Below, piece after piece: positions 45,017 through 57,057 of a stretch of DNA of 64,000 bases (its first letter is position 1; every line of letters starts with the position of its first letter). A program made the position numbers and the translations under genes. Source of the DNA: Hordeum vulgare subsp. vulgare (taxonomy: Eukaryota > Streptophyta > Magnoliopsida > Poales > Poaceae); contig NC_058524.1 in NCBI RefSeq assembly GCF_904849725.1, positions 485,467,763-485,531,762 on the forward strand, read 5' to 3'. The notes beneath the pieces are model-generated. The model was not told where the DNA came from and did no database searches. It worked only from the letters and a program-made list of their open reading frames with translations.

Positions 45017-46903
45017 ACCAAGCTAGGCCAAAAGCCTAAGCTTGGGGAAGTACGTGTCCTCACCGACTTTACATTCATGCTTATGCCTTCACTTTGTTAG
45101 CCGGTGTTTACACTTTGCCACTTTATTATCCATGCTAGTTTATTTTCGTTTTCTTGTTTTGTGTCCTTTTGAGAAAACCCAAAAAGATTTTTCTTTCTTC
45201 TTTTGCTTGTTGGGAGCTTTCCCGTGTAAATAGCTTTCTTTTTCTTTGGGTCAAGGTAGAAGATATTGGTTACAATGTTTAGTGGCTTTTGCATGCATAC
45301 CTGTTTAGCTTTCAAAGAGCCATATTACTTTGTCTTCTCCTTTGTGTTTGCCTGCAGATTCAGCTTAGTCCAATGCTCTTATTATTGTTCACATCGTTCG
45401 ATCGTGCAAATGAAAGGCAATAATGATGATATATGATGAAGTGACGGAGACTGGAAAAGCTGGTATGAACTCTATCTATTTTTTTTTTGTAAATATGACT
45501 AGCTTGTCATCCCAGATTCAGCTTTGTTGTGAGAAAACCATGTTTGCAATGACAACTTAGAGATCATAGTTTCTCATGCCATGCTTATTTAGCTAGGAGC
45601 TTATAATGGTTTGTCTGGAATGCCAACATAGATTTTGAGATGACTATGATGTAGTATGATAGGATGGTATTCTCCTTTGAATGATTCAAGTGGCTTGACT
45701 TGGCGCATGTTCATGCATGTAGTTGAAACAAAATCAACATAGCCTCTATGATGTTCGTGTTCATGGTGATTTATATCCTGTTCATGCTTGCATTCAATGT
45801 TAGTCAAACTCATTGCATCTTGATGACTATTGTCGCTCTGTAGTTGGTCGCTTCCCAGTCTTTAGCTAGCCTTCACTTGTACTAAGCGGAATACTGCTTG
45901 TGCATCCACTTCAATAAACCCAAAAGTTTTTCCATGAGAGTCCACCATACCTACCTATTTGCGGTATCTACCTGCCGTTCCAAGTAAATTTGCATGTGCC
46001 ACTCTCCAAATTTTCAAGAAATAATCTGTTTTGCATGCCCGAACCGCTCATGTGGTGACAGGGGGCTATTGGTATCTTCCATGCTAGGAGTGTTATCCTC
46101 GACATGTGTTTATTCACTGTCATTCATGAGAAAGGGGCCGGTAATTGGAATGCCCAGTTCCACGCTTAAATCGAAAACATAACCGTAAAACAAGACTCCC
46201 CCCGGATTGATGTTAGTATGGACGGTATCCGAGGATTCGGCTAGCCGTGGAGTGTGATTGATTGGTGGTGGGGGAGTTAAAACTTTACTTTTCTGTTTGG
46301 GAACCGCCTATAGCATGAGTAGCATGGAAGATATTGAGAACTCTTGGTCATTGCGTTGACAATGAAAGCATGCCACCCAAAATTATTATCTCTGTTTTCA
46401 AAGATTGAGCTCTGGCACCTCTGCAAATCAATGCTTCCCTCTACGAAGGGCATGTCTATTTATTTTCCTGTTGAGTCATCCTCCTCTTTAATAAGCACCA
46501 ATTAGAGAGCACCTCTATCATTTTTATGCTTTGCTTTTGATTGATATTGAGTATGACTATGACTGGATCTTCGTTGCTATGAATTACAATGTTTAGTCAA
46601 CCCTTGATCTTTGAAAGTGCTCTGAATTTATGTTTTGCGGTCCCAGAAAGAGCTAGCGAGATACCACCTATTCATATTGCTACATGCTTGTTTTGATTGA
46701 AGTGTCGGTATTTGAAACTCATTATTATTTGCTCGTTAGCTGTTTATGCCATTGATATTAGTTTACTGTGAGACCTTTGTGTCACTTGCTTATGTGGTTA
46801 ACTTGTGATCTTGCTGGAATTCTGGTTATGAGTTAGACATAGTTGCAACAACAAGATCAAACAGAGTTTGTCAAAGTTTTTCTTTCTCTTTCAGTTTGTC
46901 AAC
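45017..46903 (+). other. Non-coding 3' region of element C
   Basis: 1.9 kb without a supported gene. A polypurine-like tract CCTAAGCTTGGGGAAG lies just after the ORF (about 45030-45045). Phrases shared with element B's untranslated region (CATGAGAGTCCACCATACCT, about 45933) mark common ancestry. No purine tract abuts the 3' LTR (TTTCAGTTTGTCAAC before 46904), and the LTR start lacks three bases, so a small deletion seems to have removed the original tract. Confidence 0.6.
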
Positions 46904-48576
46904 TGAGTCTCCATCGTATCTACTTTTCCAAACTCTTTTGCCCTTGTTTTGGACTCTAATTTGCATGATCTGAATGGAACTAACCTGGACTGACGCTGTT
47001 TTCAGTAGAATTGCCTTGGTGTTGTTTTTGTGCAGAAATGGAAGTTCTCCAAACGTCCTAAAAATTTACAGAGATTATTTCTGGAAAATATGAAAAATAC
47101 CTGCGCAAAGATCCATCGAAGTGGGTGGGCTAGTGGGCCACAAGCCCTGTAGCCGCCACCCCCCTGGTGGTGGCTAGCAAGCTTGTGGGGCCCACGTGGC
47201 TCTGCCGCCCCAATCACAGCTCCATAAGTTCACTTCCGTCCTAGAAAAATCAAGAGAGAAGATTTCATCGCGTTTGCGATACGGAGGCGCCGCCACATCC
47301 TGTTCTTCATCTGGAGGGCACATCTGGAGTCCGTTATGGGCTCTGGAGAGGGGACATCATCGCCATCGTCATCATCAACCTTCTTCCCTCTCCAATTCCA
47401 TGAAGCTCTTCATCGTCCGTGAGTAATCTATTCGTAGGCTCGCTGGGCGGTGATGAGTAGGATGAGATCTATCATGTAATCGAGTTAGTTTTGATGGGGA
47501 TTGATCCCTAGTATCCACTATGTTCTGAGATTGATGTTGCTACTACTTTGCCATGCTTAATGCTTGTCACTAGGGCCCGAGTGCCATGATTTCAGATCTG
47601 AAATTATTATGTTGTCACCAATATATGTGTGGTTTAGATCCGATCTTGCAAGTTGTAGTTACCTACTATGTGTTATGATCCGGCAACCCCGGAGTGACAA
47701 TACCCGGAACCACTCCCGGTGATGACCATAGTCTGAGGAGTTCATTTGTTCACCAAGTGCTAATGCGTTGTTCCGGTTCTTTATTAAAAGGAGAACCTTA
47801 ATATCACGTAGTTTCCTTTTGGACCCCGCTGCCACGGGAGGGATGGACAATAGATGTCATGCAAGTTCTTTTCCCTAAGAACGGATGACAACACACGAAA
47901 TGCATGCCTACATCACATTGACGAACGGGAGCTAGCCACATATCTCTCCGTGTTATAACTGTTGCATGATGAATATCATCCAAACAAATCACCGACCCAT
48001 TGCCTACGAGTTTGTCCTACTGATGTTACTTGTCTTGCTCTGCTGCTACTGCTGTTACTTGTCTTGCTCTCCTGCTACTATTGTTACTACTGTCGCTTAC
48101 TAATGTTGTTACTTGCTACTGCTATCACTACTGTTGTTCCTTTCCACTGCTATTACTCGTTACACTGCTGCTACCCGCTATAATTTTAGTACCCTGGTCG
48201 TTGACGGGAACAGACAATTTCTGTCAACGGGCAACTTCTGGCGCCATTGATACAATCGTTAGGAATAGTCTGCCGTCAACAGATCGTTTCTGACACCGTT
48301 GTTATCATATTACTTTGCTGCTGATACTTTGCTTGCAGATACTAATCTTTCAGGTGTGGTTGAATCTGACACATTCAGCTGCTAATACTTGAGAGTATCC
48401 TCTCACCTCCTTTTGGCGTATCAACAAATTTGGGTCGAATACTCTACCCTCGAAAACCGCTGCGATCCCACGCGCTGGTGGGCCGTTAACAACATTCTTC
48501 TAGTTTCGATTGCCGGAGAGTGCTAGCAGCATTCTTGCGGTGCCGTTGCAGGGGAAGGTCTGTTGTCACGGAGTCA
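46904..48576 (+). repeat. 3' LTR of element C
   Basis: 1673 bp, starting TGAGTCTCC where the 5' LTR has TGATACGTCTCC (three bases missing), ending TGTCACGGAGTCA at 48576 before TSD ATGAG. Hairpin at 47138-47190. The repeat of CTGTTACTTGTCTTGCT recurs at about 48017-48140. Confidence 0.94.
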
Positions 48577-48581
48577 ATGAG

Positions 48582-48947
48582 CGGCAGCGTGCTGGGACAG
48601 AGGATCGCGGGGGAGTGGTGAGGGTGGCGTGCGTGGGTGCAGGTAGGTCGCAGCCCTGCAAAACAGTGGCAACGACTAACGAGGGGCGGCGGCCGGCATG
48701 GGAAGCTCGAGATGAATAGAGGAGGCTGTGAACAGGGAACCTAGATCAACCGTAAGATCCAACTTGGGCTGGGCTAGTGAAGAGGTTGGGTTAGTACATG
48801 GGCCTACCTATGGGTCACGACCTGCAAGCCTACAACCGTAGAACGCATATGCTACAATGTTTATATGCGTATCTATTGCAAATTTTGCAACATATAATTA
48901 AAACGTCGTAGATTACATGTTGCTTTATAGGGGGTATTCTTGTAGTG
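48582..48947. other. Right end of the non-autonomous CACTA element
   Basis: 366 bases with no gene. The first part is GC-rich (GAGGGGCGGCGGCCGG), echoing ACGAGGGGCGGCGTGCCG near 38540 on the other side of element C. The last part is AT-rich and ends GGGGGTATTCTTGTAGTG. Confidence 0.75.
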
Positions 48948-48950
48948 TTG

Positions 48951-49084
48951 TTACCGATAATTTCAGTGCTTGCAGATTTTACCTTGCTGAAAACCACTTG
49001 TCAGATCCTTCTGCTCCTCGTTGGGTTCGACACTCTTAGTTATCGAAAGGACTACAATGGATCCCCTATACTTGTGGGTCATCA
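48951..49084 (+). repeat. 3' LTR of element B, remaining part
   Basis: Continues from 35405 after the TTG duplication (48948-48950): TTACCGATAATTTCAGTGC through CTTGTGGGTCATCA, followed by TSD CACAC. Confidence 0.93.
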
Positions 49085-49317
49085 CACACCTCTTCCATAA
49101 GAACTGCCATGTAGTGATGTAGGGAAAGTGGAGAGTACTAGGCGTCGAGAATGTTGGTGATGAGGAGGAGTACAATCAGTATGATGAGTTGACACATCAC
49201 GAGCCACACGACATGAAAGAGGAGAAGCATAAAATCATCAGAAAACCTAAGTTCATTAGGGGTCAACCTAATGGTCGCGATAACCCCGTGTACATGGGAA
49301 TTAATTTTAAAAACTAA
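49085..49317 (+). pseudogene. CACTA transposase of element D, C-terminus after element B
   Basis: Resumes the reading after FYVPH: KNCHVVM, a TAG, GKWRVLGVENVGDEEEYNQY, DELTHHEPHD, a Lys-rich stretch, then GQPNGRDNPVYMGINFKN and a TAA at 49315-49317. The acidic VENVxDEEEYNQ segment is typical for the end of the DUF4216-containing protein of grass CACTA elements. This proves that the DNA before 25328 and after 49084 was once continuous. Confidence 0.85.
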
Positions 49318-52300
49318 TCATTATGTCTATTGTACTAAATTGTTGCATGTACTGAATCGTGAGCGATGTGTACTGAGTTCGTTCTATTTGAAGTGTCACA
49401 TATTTACTGTACTGCGAGGTATGCCCGGCCTTATGTTGATCTAGATTAATATGTTGTCAACCGTAGCAATGAATATGAACTATTTATGATCATTTACCCT
49501 ATAGCTAGAATGTTGAGTTGATGTCACTTCGTATGTATGAATTGAACATGTGCAGTTTTGTTTACCAATCGCACACCATTCATTCACTAAAGCCGTGTGC
49601 CTCCCAAACCGTGGTGGATGACCCCTAATACGCACAACATGAGTCATGTGTTATGATTGGCCAAAACACAAGCCATATGAATTGTACGTCTGCACTATAG
49701 GGCGCACCCTGATCAAAAGGCAGTCCTTATCCCTCTCGCCAACACACGTTGTTGAAGTTTGGATTTGATTTATATGCACTAAATGCTCCGTCAATGCTAA
49801 AGATGGCTTAAATATAGAAAAGGAGCCCGAAAATGCGCCAGAAAAGCAAACCTGACTTATAATGATGATTGACTACCATGGGAGAAACATTAGAGGAGAG
49901 GCGGTGCATACACTGTCGATTGGAGTTTGATTTGCCACTTCTCCTTTCGGAACTATGATCCTTCTACTGAGATGCTATGGTTTCCAAGGAGCGATCATCG
50001 TAACTTGTGCCAAATTGTACCAAAAAATTTCCATGGTGTCTCGAGATCACGTCACGATGACACACCAATTTTAGTGATTCTCTCGCTCCATATGCATTTA
50101 CTGTCATTAAATTACCGACATTCATTATGTAGGTGGATGCATCTCCCATCCGAAATGTTTGAACATTCTTCTCATTCCTTGGACAATGACGAAAATCACG
50201 CAAAGTGACACACAAATGATTTTGTAAGAGATTCTTTGCGAGCATGCACATGTAATTCATGTTGGGATTTTATATATATGCACTAATAATGCATGGTAAA
50301 TACAAAAAATTCCATAGATATAGCAAACGAGTCGTGTAATCCACCACAAGATCAATAATAGGAGTACAATGTTGTTTGCGTACCATGGAAAATATTGAGG
50401 TGAAACAAAGAGGTTGACACCGACTAGAGTTCAAAATGCCAAGTCTAGTTTTGGAAACTATGATTGTTGTTGTGAGATTCCTTGGTTTCCCAAGGGGCGG
50501 TCATCACAACTTCCGCCACACATTACCAATTTGTTTCCACGGGGTATTCACATCATGCCAGGGTGACACACCCATTTTCATGATTTTCGGAATAAATCTT
50601 CATTTCCTCCAATTAAATTACTAACAATCCCTATGTTGGTGAAAAATGTCTTAAAATTAGCAAACAAGTCATCAAATGCTGCAGAAAACCAATACAGGGG
50701 TTAAAAGGTGATTGTGTGGCCATGAAAATAATTCGAGCCATAATGATGAAGTCAAAAATTCATTTGAAATGAAAATATGATTGTTGTGCATAAAAAAATA
50801 GCACACAATTCATTCATTAAATCCGTTTCCTTCTCAAACCGTCGATGATACCTAGTGCACTGAAAGTGAATCGTGTGTTCTGATTGGCCAAAATCCAATC
50901 CACACGGATAATACGTCTACACCGTAGGATGCAAAAACATCGAACGAAAATACTTATATCTCTCATCAACACAGATAGTTGCAGTTGGCATTTGATTTAT
51001 ATGCATTAAATGCCCGTAAATGATAAAAATGATTGAAATATAGCAAATGAGTCCAGAAATGTGTTATAAAATCAAACCTGATGTATAATGATGATTGCCT
51101 ACAATGGGTAAAATTGGAGGAGAGGCGATGAAGACACCGTCGATTGGAGATTGATTTTCCACTTCTCCTTTCGAAACTATGATCCTTTTAGTGATATGCT
51201 ATGATTTCCATGGAGTGATCATCCTAACTCCTATCAAAGTTTACCAAAAAATTACCACGTAGTCTCGAGATCACGCCACAATGACACACCGATTTCCTTA
51301 ATTTTCGAAGTCCATCTGCGTTTCCTCTAATTAAATTACCAACATGCCTTATGTAGGTGGATGCATCTGACATCCAAAATATTTGGAATTTCTTTTAATT
51401 CCTTGGACAATAAATGAAAACACACAAAGTGACACAAAAATGATTTTAATGCTTTCTTTGCCATCACCCAAATATAGTTGCAGTTGGGATTTGATTTATA
51501 TGCACTAACTGCCTTGTAAATGATAAATATGAATGAAATATAGCAAATGTGCCCAGAAATGCGCTAGAAAATCAAACCTAGCATATAATTATGATTACCT
51601 ATAGTGGGAAAAATTGGTGGAGAAGCGATGAAAACAACATCGATTGGAGTTCGATTTGTTACTTCTCCCTTGGAACTATAATCCTTCTACCGAGATGCTA
51701 TGGTTTCCAAGAAGAAATCATCCTAACTTATGTCAAATTTTACAAAAACAATTCCATGCTATCCCGATATCATGCCACGATGACACATCGATTTCCATAA
51801 TTTTCTGAGTCCATCTGCATTTCCTGTAATTAAATTACCAGCATGCCTTATGTAGGTGGACACATCTCACTCTCAAAATGTTTGAAAATTCTTTTAATTC
51901 CTTGGAAAATGAATGAAAACACACAAACTGACACATAAATGATTTTTAATGCCTTCCTTGCCATCACCCCATTGTCGTTGTAGTTTAGATTTTATTTATA
52001 TGCACTAAACGTCTCATAAATGAAAAATGACTGAAAAATATCAAATGATACATGAAATGCCGCACAAAATTAATACTAGGGACCAACGGTAGCTGTGTAC
52101 TGTGGGAAAAAATTCGAGATAGAACGATGAGGGCATGTCTACATTTCAAAGTTGTCAGGTTTTCATTTCAAACGAATTTATGATGCTTGTGCATACAGGT
52201 TACTATACAAAACCGTCTCCATAGGCCTTTCCGTGGGGTGTCCGACGCTCTTTTTTCATCCTTTTCACCGAAGCTGCCAACATGCCCCCACCCACCCGCG

Positions 52301-52893
52301 CCCTGCCCCGTTTCGCTCAACCGCCCACATATTCTACCCAAACTCGATTGACAGGTCCCTCCCGGCCCCCAGATCCTCACGAAAACCCTTTCCCGCACCG
52401 CCGTGCTCAACCCGACCGTGTACTCTCTTCCCAGTGTGAACCCTACCCTTCATTGCAGCTCCGAACATGCGGCTTCCCGAGCCACGTCGTCTTCATTTGC
52501 TCACCAGCCGCTCTCGAGCATATCGATCATGTACCCTCGCCTCTCCTGCTAGATTTGCATAAAAAACTTGTGAGTTGTTGCCCTTCATTGCGGTGAGGTT
52601 TGTTATCTCGCGACCCCGTTTCCTATTTGGTTCGCTTTGTCCCCTGATTGGTTATAAAATAATGGAGAACGTCTTTATGTTCATCATCTACCTTCTAACT
52701 ACATATAAGTTGTATTTGTTTCAATTAGATATTGTCGAGTTACATATCATGTGTGCATCAGTCACACAAAATCAACAAATTAGCCATACATTTCCAAATT
52801 ATCACATGCCATGTTTAGACAGCTTGCTTCCAAGTTGTTACCTTCAATTCCTGCTTATCCCCCTTTTCTAAATTTGGCATGTGTCCTCTATAG
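49318..52893. repeat. Spacer of CACTA element D with tandem repeats of about 0.5 kb
   Basis: No gene. 49318-49560 is the transposase 3' flank. From about 49735 a unit of roughly 0.5 kb recurs with moderate divergence: starts near 49735, 50245, 50955, 51465 and a partial copy near 51960. Each is marked by GATTTGATTTATATGCACTAA, then ATATAGCAAA, CGATTGGAGTT, AACTATGATCCTTCTA, GACACACCGATTT and AATTAAATTACCA. 52200-52560 is GC-rich (CACCCACCCGCGCCCTGCCC) and could be the 5' flank of the following ORF. Confidence 0.65.
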
Positions 52894-55800
52894 ATGACTA
52901 TTAGCATCGACAGTCATACTTCTGTTGAAGTACCTTCATCTGAGTCTGAAGCCAACATGTTTGCAACACATGATCGTACATCAAGAAATGATGAATGGGA
53001 TAGAGCTGTCATAATCACCCTTCCAATCAAGAGTTGGAAGAACGCTCCAAGAAAGCCCAAAGTTATATACGAAGTAACCGACATCGATTTGAAGTCTTGG
53101 ACTCCAAGTAAACCAGATAAAGAACACACGAGGTTCATGAGTGTGTGGATTTGTTGGCAGGGCAATGCTCAACATTAGTGTGTCGGGGTTTTAGAAGGCT
53201 GATATAGAAACATGACAGAGGATTGTCCTGGAGATGATGGAGCACTTAAACATTCCTGAGGAGTGGAGAGATCAGGTGGAACATGCTGCACTAAAGAATG
53301 CTAGGGATGCTTGGAGAAACTAGAAGCATGTGTTGTACAAGAAGTACTTGAGTCAAGGCAAGAACCCATTCCCCTCATATCATCAAATTACAAAGGAATA
53401 CTAGACATCATTCAAAAGGGTCACGACCAGTGGAAAGTTTATTAAGAAGTGACATGCAATCTGAACTTCATAAGAAGAACACACACTCCACCGTATGGGT
53501 GTGGCAGGATACTACGTCATGAAACCTATATGGGATCGGGAGGACAAAAAAGCAGTAGCTGCGAGTGGCGAACCGACCTTCAGTGAAATTAGGGGCACTC
53601 GTGCTAAAGACTACTTGCGGACACCTGCAAAGAGGCATGGAGACGGTTCTTATTACTTTGAGAACTCAGTAGACCAATAACTATATAAGCAAAGGCTTCC
53701 AAAAACACTAGAAGGTTCTACAGGATCTCAGGGCCATGTGACATTTTGTCCGAGGCTGTGACTACCAAAGAGCCCCCTAGCCATGCGCAAGGGGTATTGG
53801 GGTCAATGTCCCAAACAAGAGGGCTTTCTCACTAAGCAAAGAAGAGAGGCTCAACATGAAAAAGGCTAGGAGTGGTGATAAGCGGAGATAGTTGTGTGAA
53901 ATGATTAAGAGGGACATGTATCCTGGAATTCAAAAGGAAGTTGAGGAGTCATATATGCAGTAGAAGACACTAATGTTGAGCGATAGACACGAGATGCAAG
54001 GGGATGTTGGCATGGATGATGCCACTTATTCTATGGCAACATCGCACATGAGTAGTTATGCATCTGCTGACCCAGCGACAATGATGTTGCAATTGGACAT
54101 GATGTTGCTATATCTGATCTATATGGACACGAGGGGAGAGTGAAGGCCATGCAGACACATTATGAAGGTACTTTAAAATATGCAACAACGTGGATTTACA
54201 ACCCTGACTTGGACGGAGGACTCTTGTTGGACAATATGCAGTTGAAGCCGGTTTGTGTGAAGTGCTACGTGACTCAAATAAAGCCCCGATCCAATAATTT
54301 TGCCCTAAAGAATGTCCTTGGGGACCCTAATGAGAAGAGGACCTTGGAAGAAACACGGTTAAATCATATCGAGTGGCCACGAAAAGAAATAGACTTCCTG
54401 GATGAGATCCCTCCAGCCCCCACCCCCAAAGCAACCAATGTCGCCCTCGAACCGTTGACTCTCTTCTCTCCACAACAAATCTTGTGTGACTCCCCGATGA
54501 ACATAATCTTGGGAATCCGATGCCCGATGCATCAACCTGTGATCAGCCCGAGCAGCTTCCTTCCTTACATGCCATGTAATCGTTCGCTCCCGAGTAGCCT
54601 ATGGAAAGGCCTACAACTCTTGAAGACATATTATCGGTTCAGATGCCGACCACTGAAGCAGAAAGTGCAGACACATCAGCACTGCAACGTCAACACACAA
54701 ACTCAGTCGAACCACATGCTAAGTAGTGTGAAAGTACCGAAACCGCCAGCTAAGCAATCCGAAAGTCCGGAACCACATGGTAAGCAGTCTGAATGTCAGG
54801 AACCACTTGCTCATTAGACCAGCGGTTCGCAGCCACCTGATAAGCATACTGATGTGTTGACACTACCTTCTCAGCAAACCAACGCGTTGTCACAGCCACA
54901 TCACCGACACGTTCGCACCAGCTGCACACAAGTCCGACATAGCTTCAACGTCTGATCAGTTGCCCGTTGCCTCCGTAGGATCCGAAGTATGTATAGAGGG
55001 GGTTATTAGACTACTTGACAAGATAAAAACTTAGCCTTTTACCAATTTTAGTTGTGCGCCAGTTTTAGCAATTATGCCTAGTCAATTTCACCCTACACAT
55101 GCATATCTATGAGTGTAGCAGCAGAAATTAAAGAACTGATAATGTAATATAGAGGGTAAGGTAGGGAGATCAAACGCAAAGGTTGACAAGGCGATTTTTG
55201 GCATGGTTCCGGTAGGTGGTGCTATTGTAAGTCCACGTTAGTGGAGGCTTCAATCCACGGAGATTAACAGCTACAAGAGTCCATGGAGTGCTCCACACAC
55301 AAGGGTTCCTCGAAGAAGCGACCTTGTCTATTACACCATGGCTTACGTCCACACGAGACTAGCCTCACTCACGGTAGATCTTCAAGAAGTAGGTGACCTC
55401 CTTGCCCTTACAAACTTCTTGGTTCAACTCCACAACACGAAGTAGGATGATCCCAAGCGAGACCTAACCAATCTAGGAGGCACCACCCTCCAAAAGGTAA
55501 TAGATGCGGTAGAATGATGAACTCCTTGCTCTTGTGCTTCAAAAGATAGTCTCCTCAACACTCAATCACTCTTCACAAATTTGGCAGGGGTAGGAGAGAT
55601 TAATCTTGTGGAAAGCAACTTGGGGAGGCTAGAAATCAAGTTTCAAATGGTTGGATTGGAATCTCTTGATCTCAACATATGAGTAGCTGGATCTCTCTCA
55701 GTAAAATAGATATGGCAAGTGTAAGTGTGTTTTAAGTGCTTGCTCTACGAATGAGAGGAGGTGGATGGGGTATAAATAGGCATCCCCCAAAATCCAACCG

Positions 55801-57057
55801 TTACAACTTTATTTCCCAACTCGGTGAAACCAAAAAGAATCTTGGTGGTACCAAGTTGCACTCAGTGTGACAACTTTTGAATTCTCGATGGTACCGATAC
55901 GATGACCTAGAACAGTTTCCAAATCTCAGTGAGACTGATTCCATTCTCGGAAATTCCGATTCCTGGAGTTTGCTCAACAAAAAGTTGGTCGCTAAATCTC
56001 GGTGACACTGATATGAAAGTTGGTGGTACCGAGAGATTAGGGTTTGGCAAAGGATCTGTGTGGTGGAAAATTGGTAGGGCCGAATGGAAAAAGTTGGTGG
56101 CACCAATTTTGTTGGTTTAGCTTTGGACAGAGATATTTTGTGGGAGAACGGTTGAGTATTTTTGGTGGCTACCTCTAAGCACTTGAGGAACCAATTCATC
56201 AAAATACCTCACCACCTTTCAATAGTATTGTCTTTCCTATGGACTCAATGTGATTTCTCACAAATGTAAAATGTAGAGTCTTCTTGCTTGAAGCTTGAGT
56301 CAATCATATTCCTTCCTTCATAAAAGGGTTTCTCCATACAATCATTTAGCCACGACATCTTTGAACTTCTCTGAAATATGCTTGGATAAGAACATTAGTC
56401 CAATGATGCATATCTTGTGATCAATTATAAAAACCACCTTAGGGAGCAATTCTGCTTTTAGCCTCTGGTATTACAGCTCAGCAGTTTGTCATAGTGGCAT
56501 CATCTATTCAACAGTATATCGTACCTTCACATGCTTCTCAGTAGCACATTGTTCATGAAACCATATGTCAAACAAGAAGTGCTTCAGCTAACAAGAGGAA
56601 AGCAGACACGGACATGAAGATGGCCCCCTCAAAAACGAGGAGGGATGGCACCAAGAGCCTTCTACTACAAAGAGTCATTGCCCATAATCAAATTAATGAC
56701 ATGTTTTCTAAAGGGATGCGTATTCCCGGTTTCTAGCGATGTGTCTGAAGTAGAATTTGAAAAGCTACTTTCTAGTAAAAAAAAGTAGACCCATTTGAAG
56801 CACACAAGTACAAGCATGGCCAACCATTTCTTATTGGTGAATACTTTGAGGAGTGCAGTTCTAGTTGTCGCAAGTTGCATAAATATTGCATAGACACAAT
56901 GTCAGAAAGAGAAGATCATAACATTATCGAAGTGCACTACGATAGTTGGCATTTGACTCACCGTGCATGCACCATCGGTGTGGAATTCGAGGACTTCCAT
57001 CTCTTCTTGAACTTTGATAAGCTTGCTACCACTCTTGTTAAATGCTTGATGTTGTAA
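52894..57057 (+). pseudogene. Second CACTA ORF of element D (plant En/Spm transposase-like), decayed and interrupted
   Basis: ATG at 52894 (MTISIDSHTSVEVPSSESEA) with an acidic, Ser-rich N-terminus. Then, across stops: RAVIITLPIKSWKNAPRKPK, and at 53495 MGVAGYYVMKPIWDRED ... TPAKRHGDGSYYFEN, like the Ptta/En/Spm family pattern (HxxGxGGYxxxxPxW ... G). From about 54140: RVKAMQTHYEGTLKYATTWI, KCYVTQIKPRSNNFAL and NHIEWPRKEIDF. After an LTR insertion (about 54990-56448) the C-terminal part resumes: VDPFEAHKYKHGQPFLIGEY, LHKYCIDTMSERED, WHLTHRACTIGVEFEDFHLF and LVKCLML at 57057, where element F begins. At least fifteen stops. Probably an accessory transposition protein; assignment by pattern only. 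Confidence 0.65.
54990..56448 (-). repeat. Probable solo LTR inserted in the second CACTA ORF
   Basis: Plus-strand left edge TGTATAGAGGGGGTTATTAG (54990) and right edge near GGGAGCA (56448). On the minus strand it has a TATA phrase CCTATTTATACCCC (about 55770-55783) and ends with CACC-rich U5-like DNA, a layout known from long Triticeae Gypsy LTRs. No internal domain is present. A TSD was not found (AAGTA on the left, ATTCT on the right), so the edges are approximate or the site has decayed. The 133-codon frame on its minus strand is not a gene. Confidence 0.5.

Larger units (their letters stand above)
38632..48576 (+). mobile_element. Non-autonomous LTR retrotransposon with gag, protease and an extra ORF only (element C)
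   Basis: 9.9 kb, TSD ATGAG (38627-38631 and 48577-48581). 5' LTR 38632-40308, primer site, gag (from 40386), protease (to 43211), a second ORF (43994-45016), untranslated DNA, 3' LTR 46904-48576. No reverse transcriptase, RNase H or integrase motif appears between 43211 and 46903 on either strand. It must have used enzymes from a related Gypsy element. The tRNA-Asp primer site and U3 phrases shared with G point to an Athila-like partner. The LTRs look nearly identical, so this is the youngest large insertion of the nest. Confidence 0.93.
35406..48947. mobile_element. Non-autonomous CACTA-type transposon inside the 3' LTR of element B
   Basis: Terminal inverted repeats CACTACAACATAAATGCC (35406) and, inverted at the right end, CACTACAAGAATACCCCC (48947), with the 3-bp TSD TTG (35403-35405 and 48948-48950). 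The host LTR sequence resumes exactly. Minus the nested element C it is about 3.6 kb, and I see no transposase in it, so it is a deletion derivative or captured-DNA carrier that needs transposase in trans. CACTA-type ends plus a 3-bp TSD argue for En/Spm rather than Harbinger. Confidence 0.9.
25328..49084 (+). mobile_element. Gypsy LTR retrotransposon (element B), its 3' LTR split by a CACTA element
   Basis: Flanked by the perfect TSD CACAC (25323-25327 and 49085-49089), so the CACTA transposase frame resumes exactly after it. Order: 5' LTR (25328-26854), primer site, gag, protease, RT, RNase H, integrase, internal hairpin and TATA, extra ORF (32020-32541), untranslated region, polypurine tract, 3' LTR (34037-35405 plus 48951-49084). 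Without the inserted CACTA it is about 10.2 kb, like element A. Coding parts have frameshifts and a few stops, but the RT active box FMDD and the protease and integrase motifs remain. The two LTRs look very similar by eye, so it is younger than A. Confidence 0.95.

Noticed and set aside
35406..48947. Harbinger or Mutator element
   Set aside because: Ends are CACTACAA with a 3-bp TSD TTG; Harbinger prefers TWA sites and Mutator has 9-bp TSDs.
49735..52150. CRISPR-like or satellite array
   Set aside because: Units are about 0.5 kb and diverged, inside a CACTA transposon; neither a short-repeat array nor a centromeric satellite.
52282..52596. Pro-rich 104-codon frame
   Set aside because: GC-rich leader before the second CACTA ORF; no start context or domain support.
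55801..56202. 133-codon minus-strand frame
   Set aside because: Within an LTR-like insertion that has its own TATA phrase; no domain and no support from flanking sequence.
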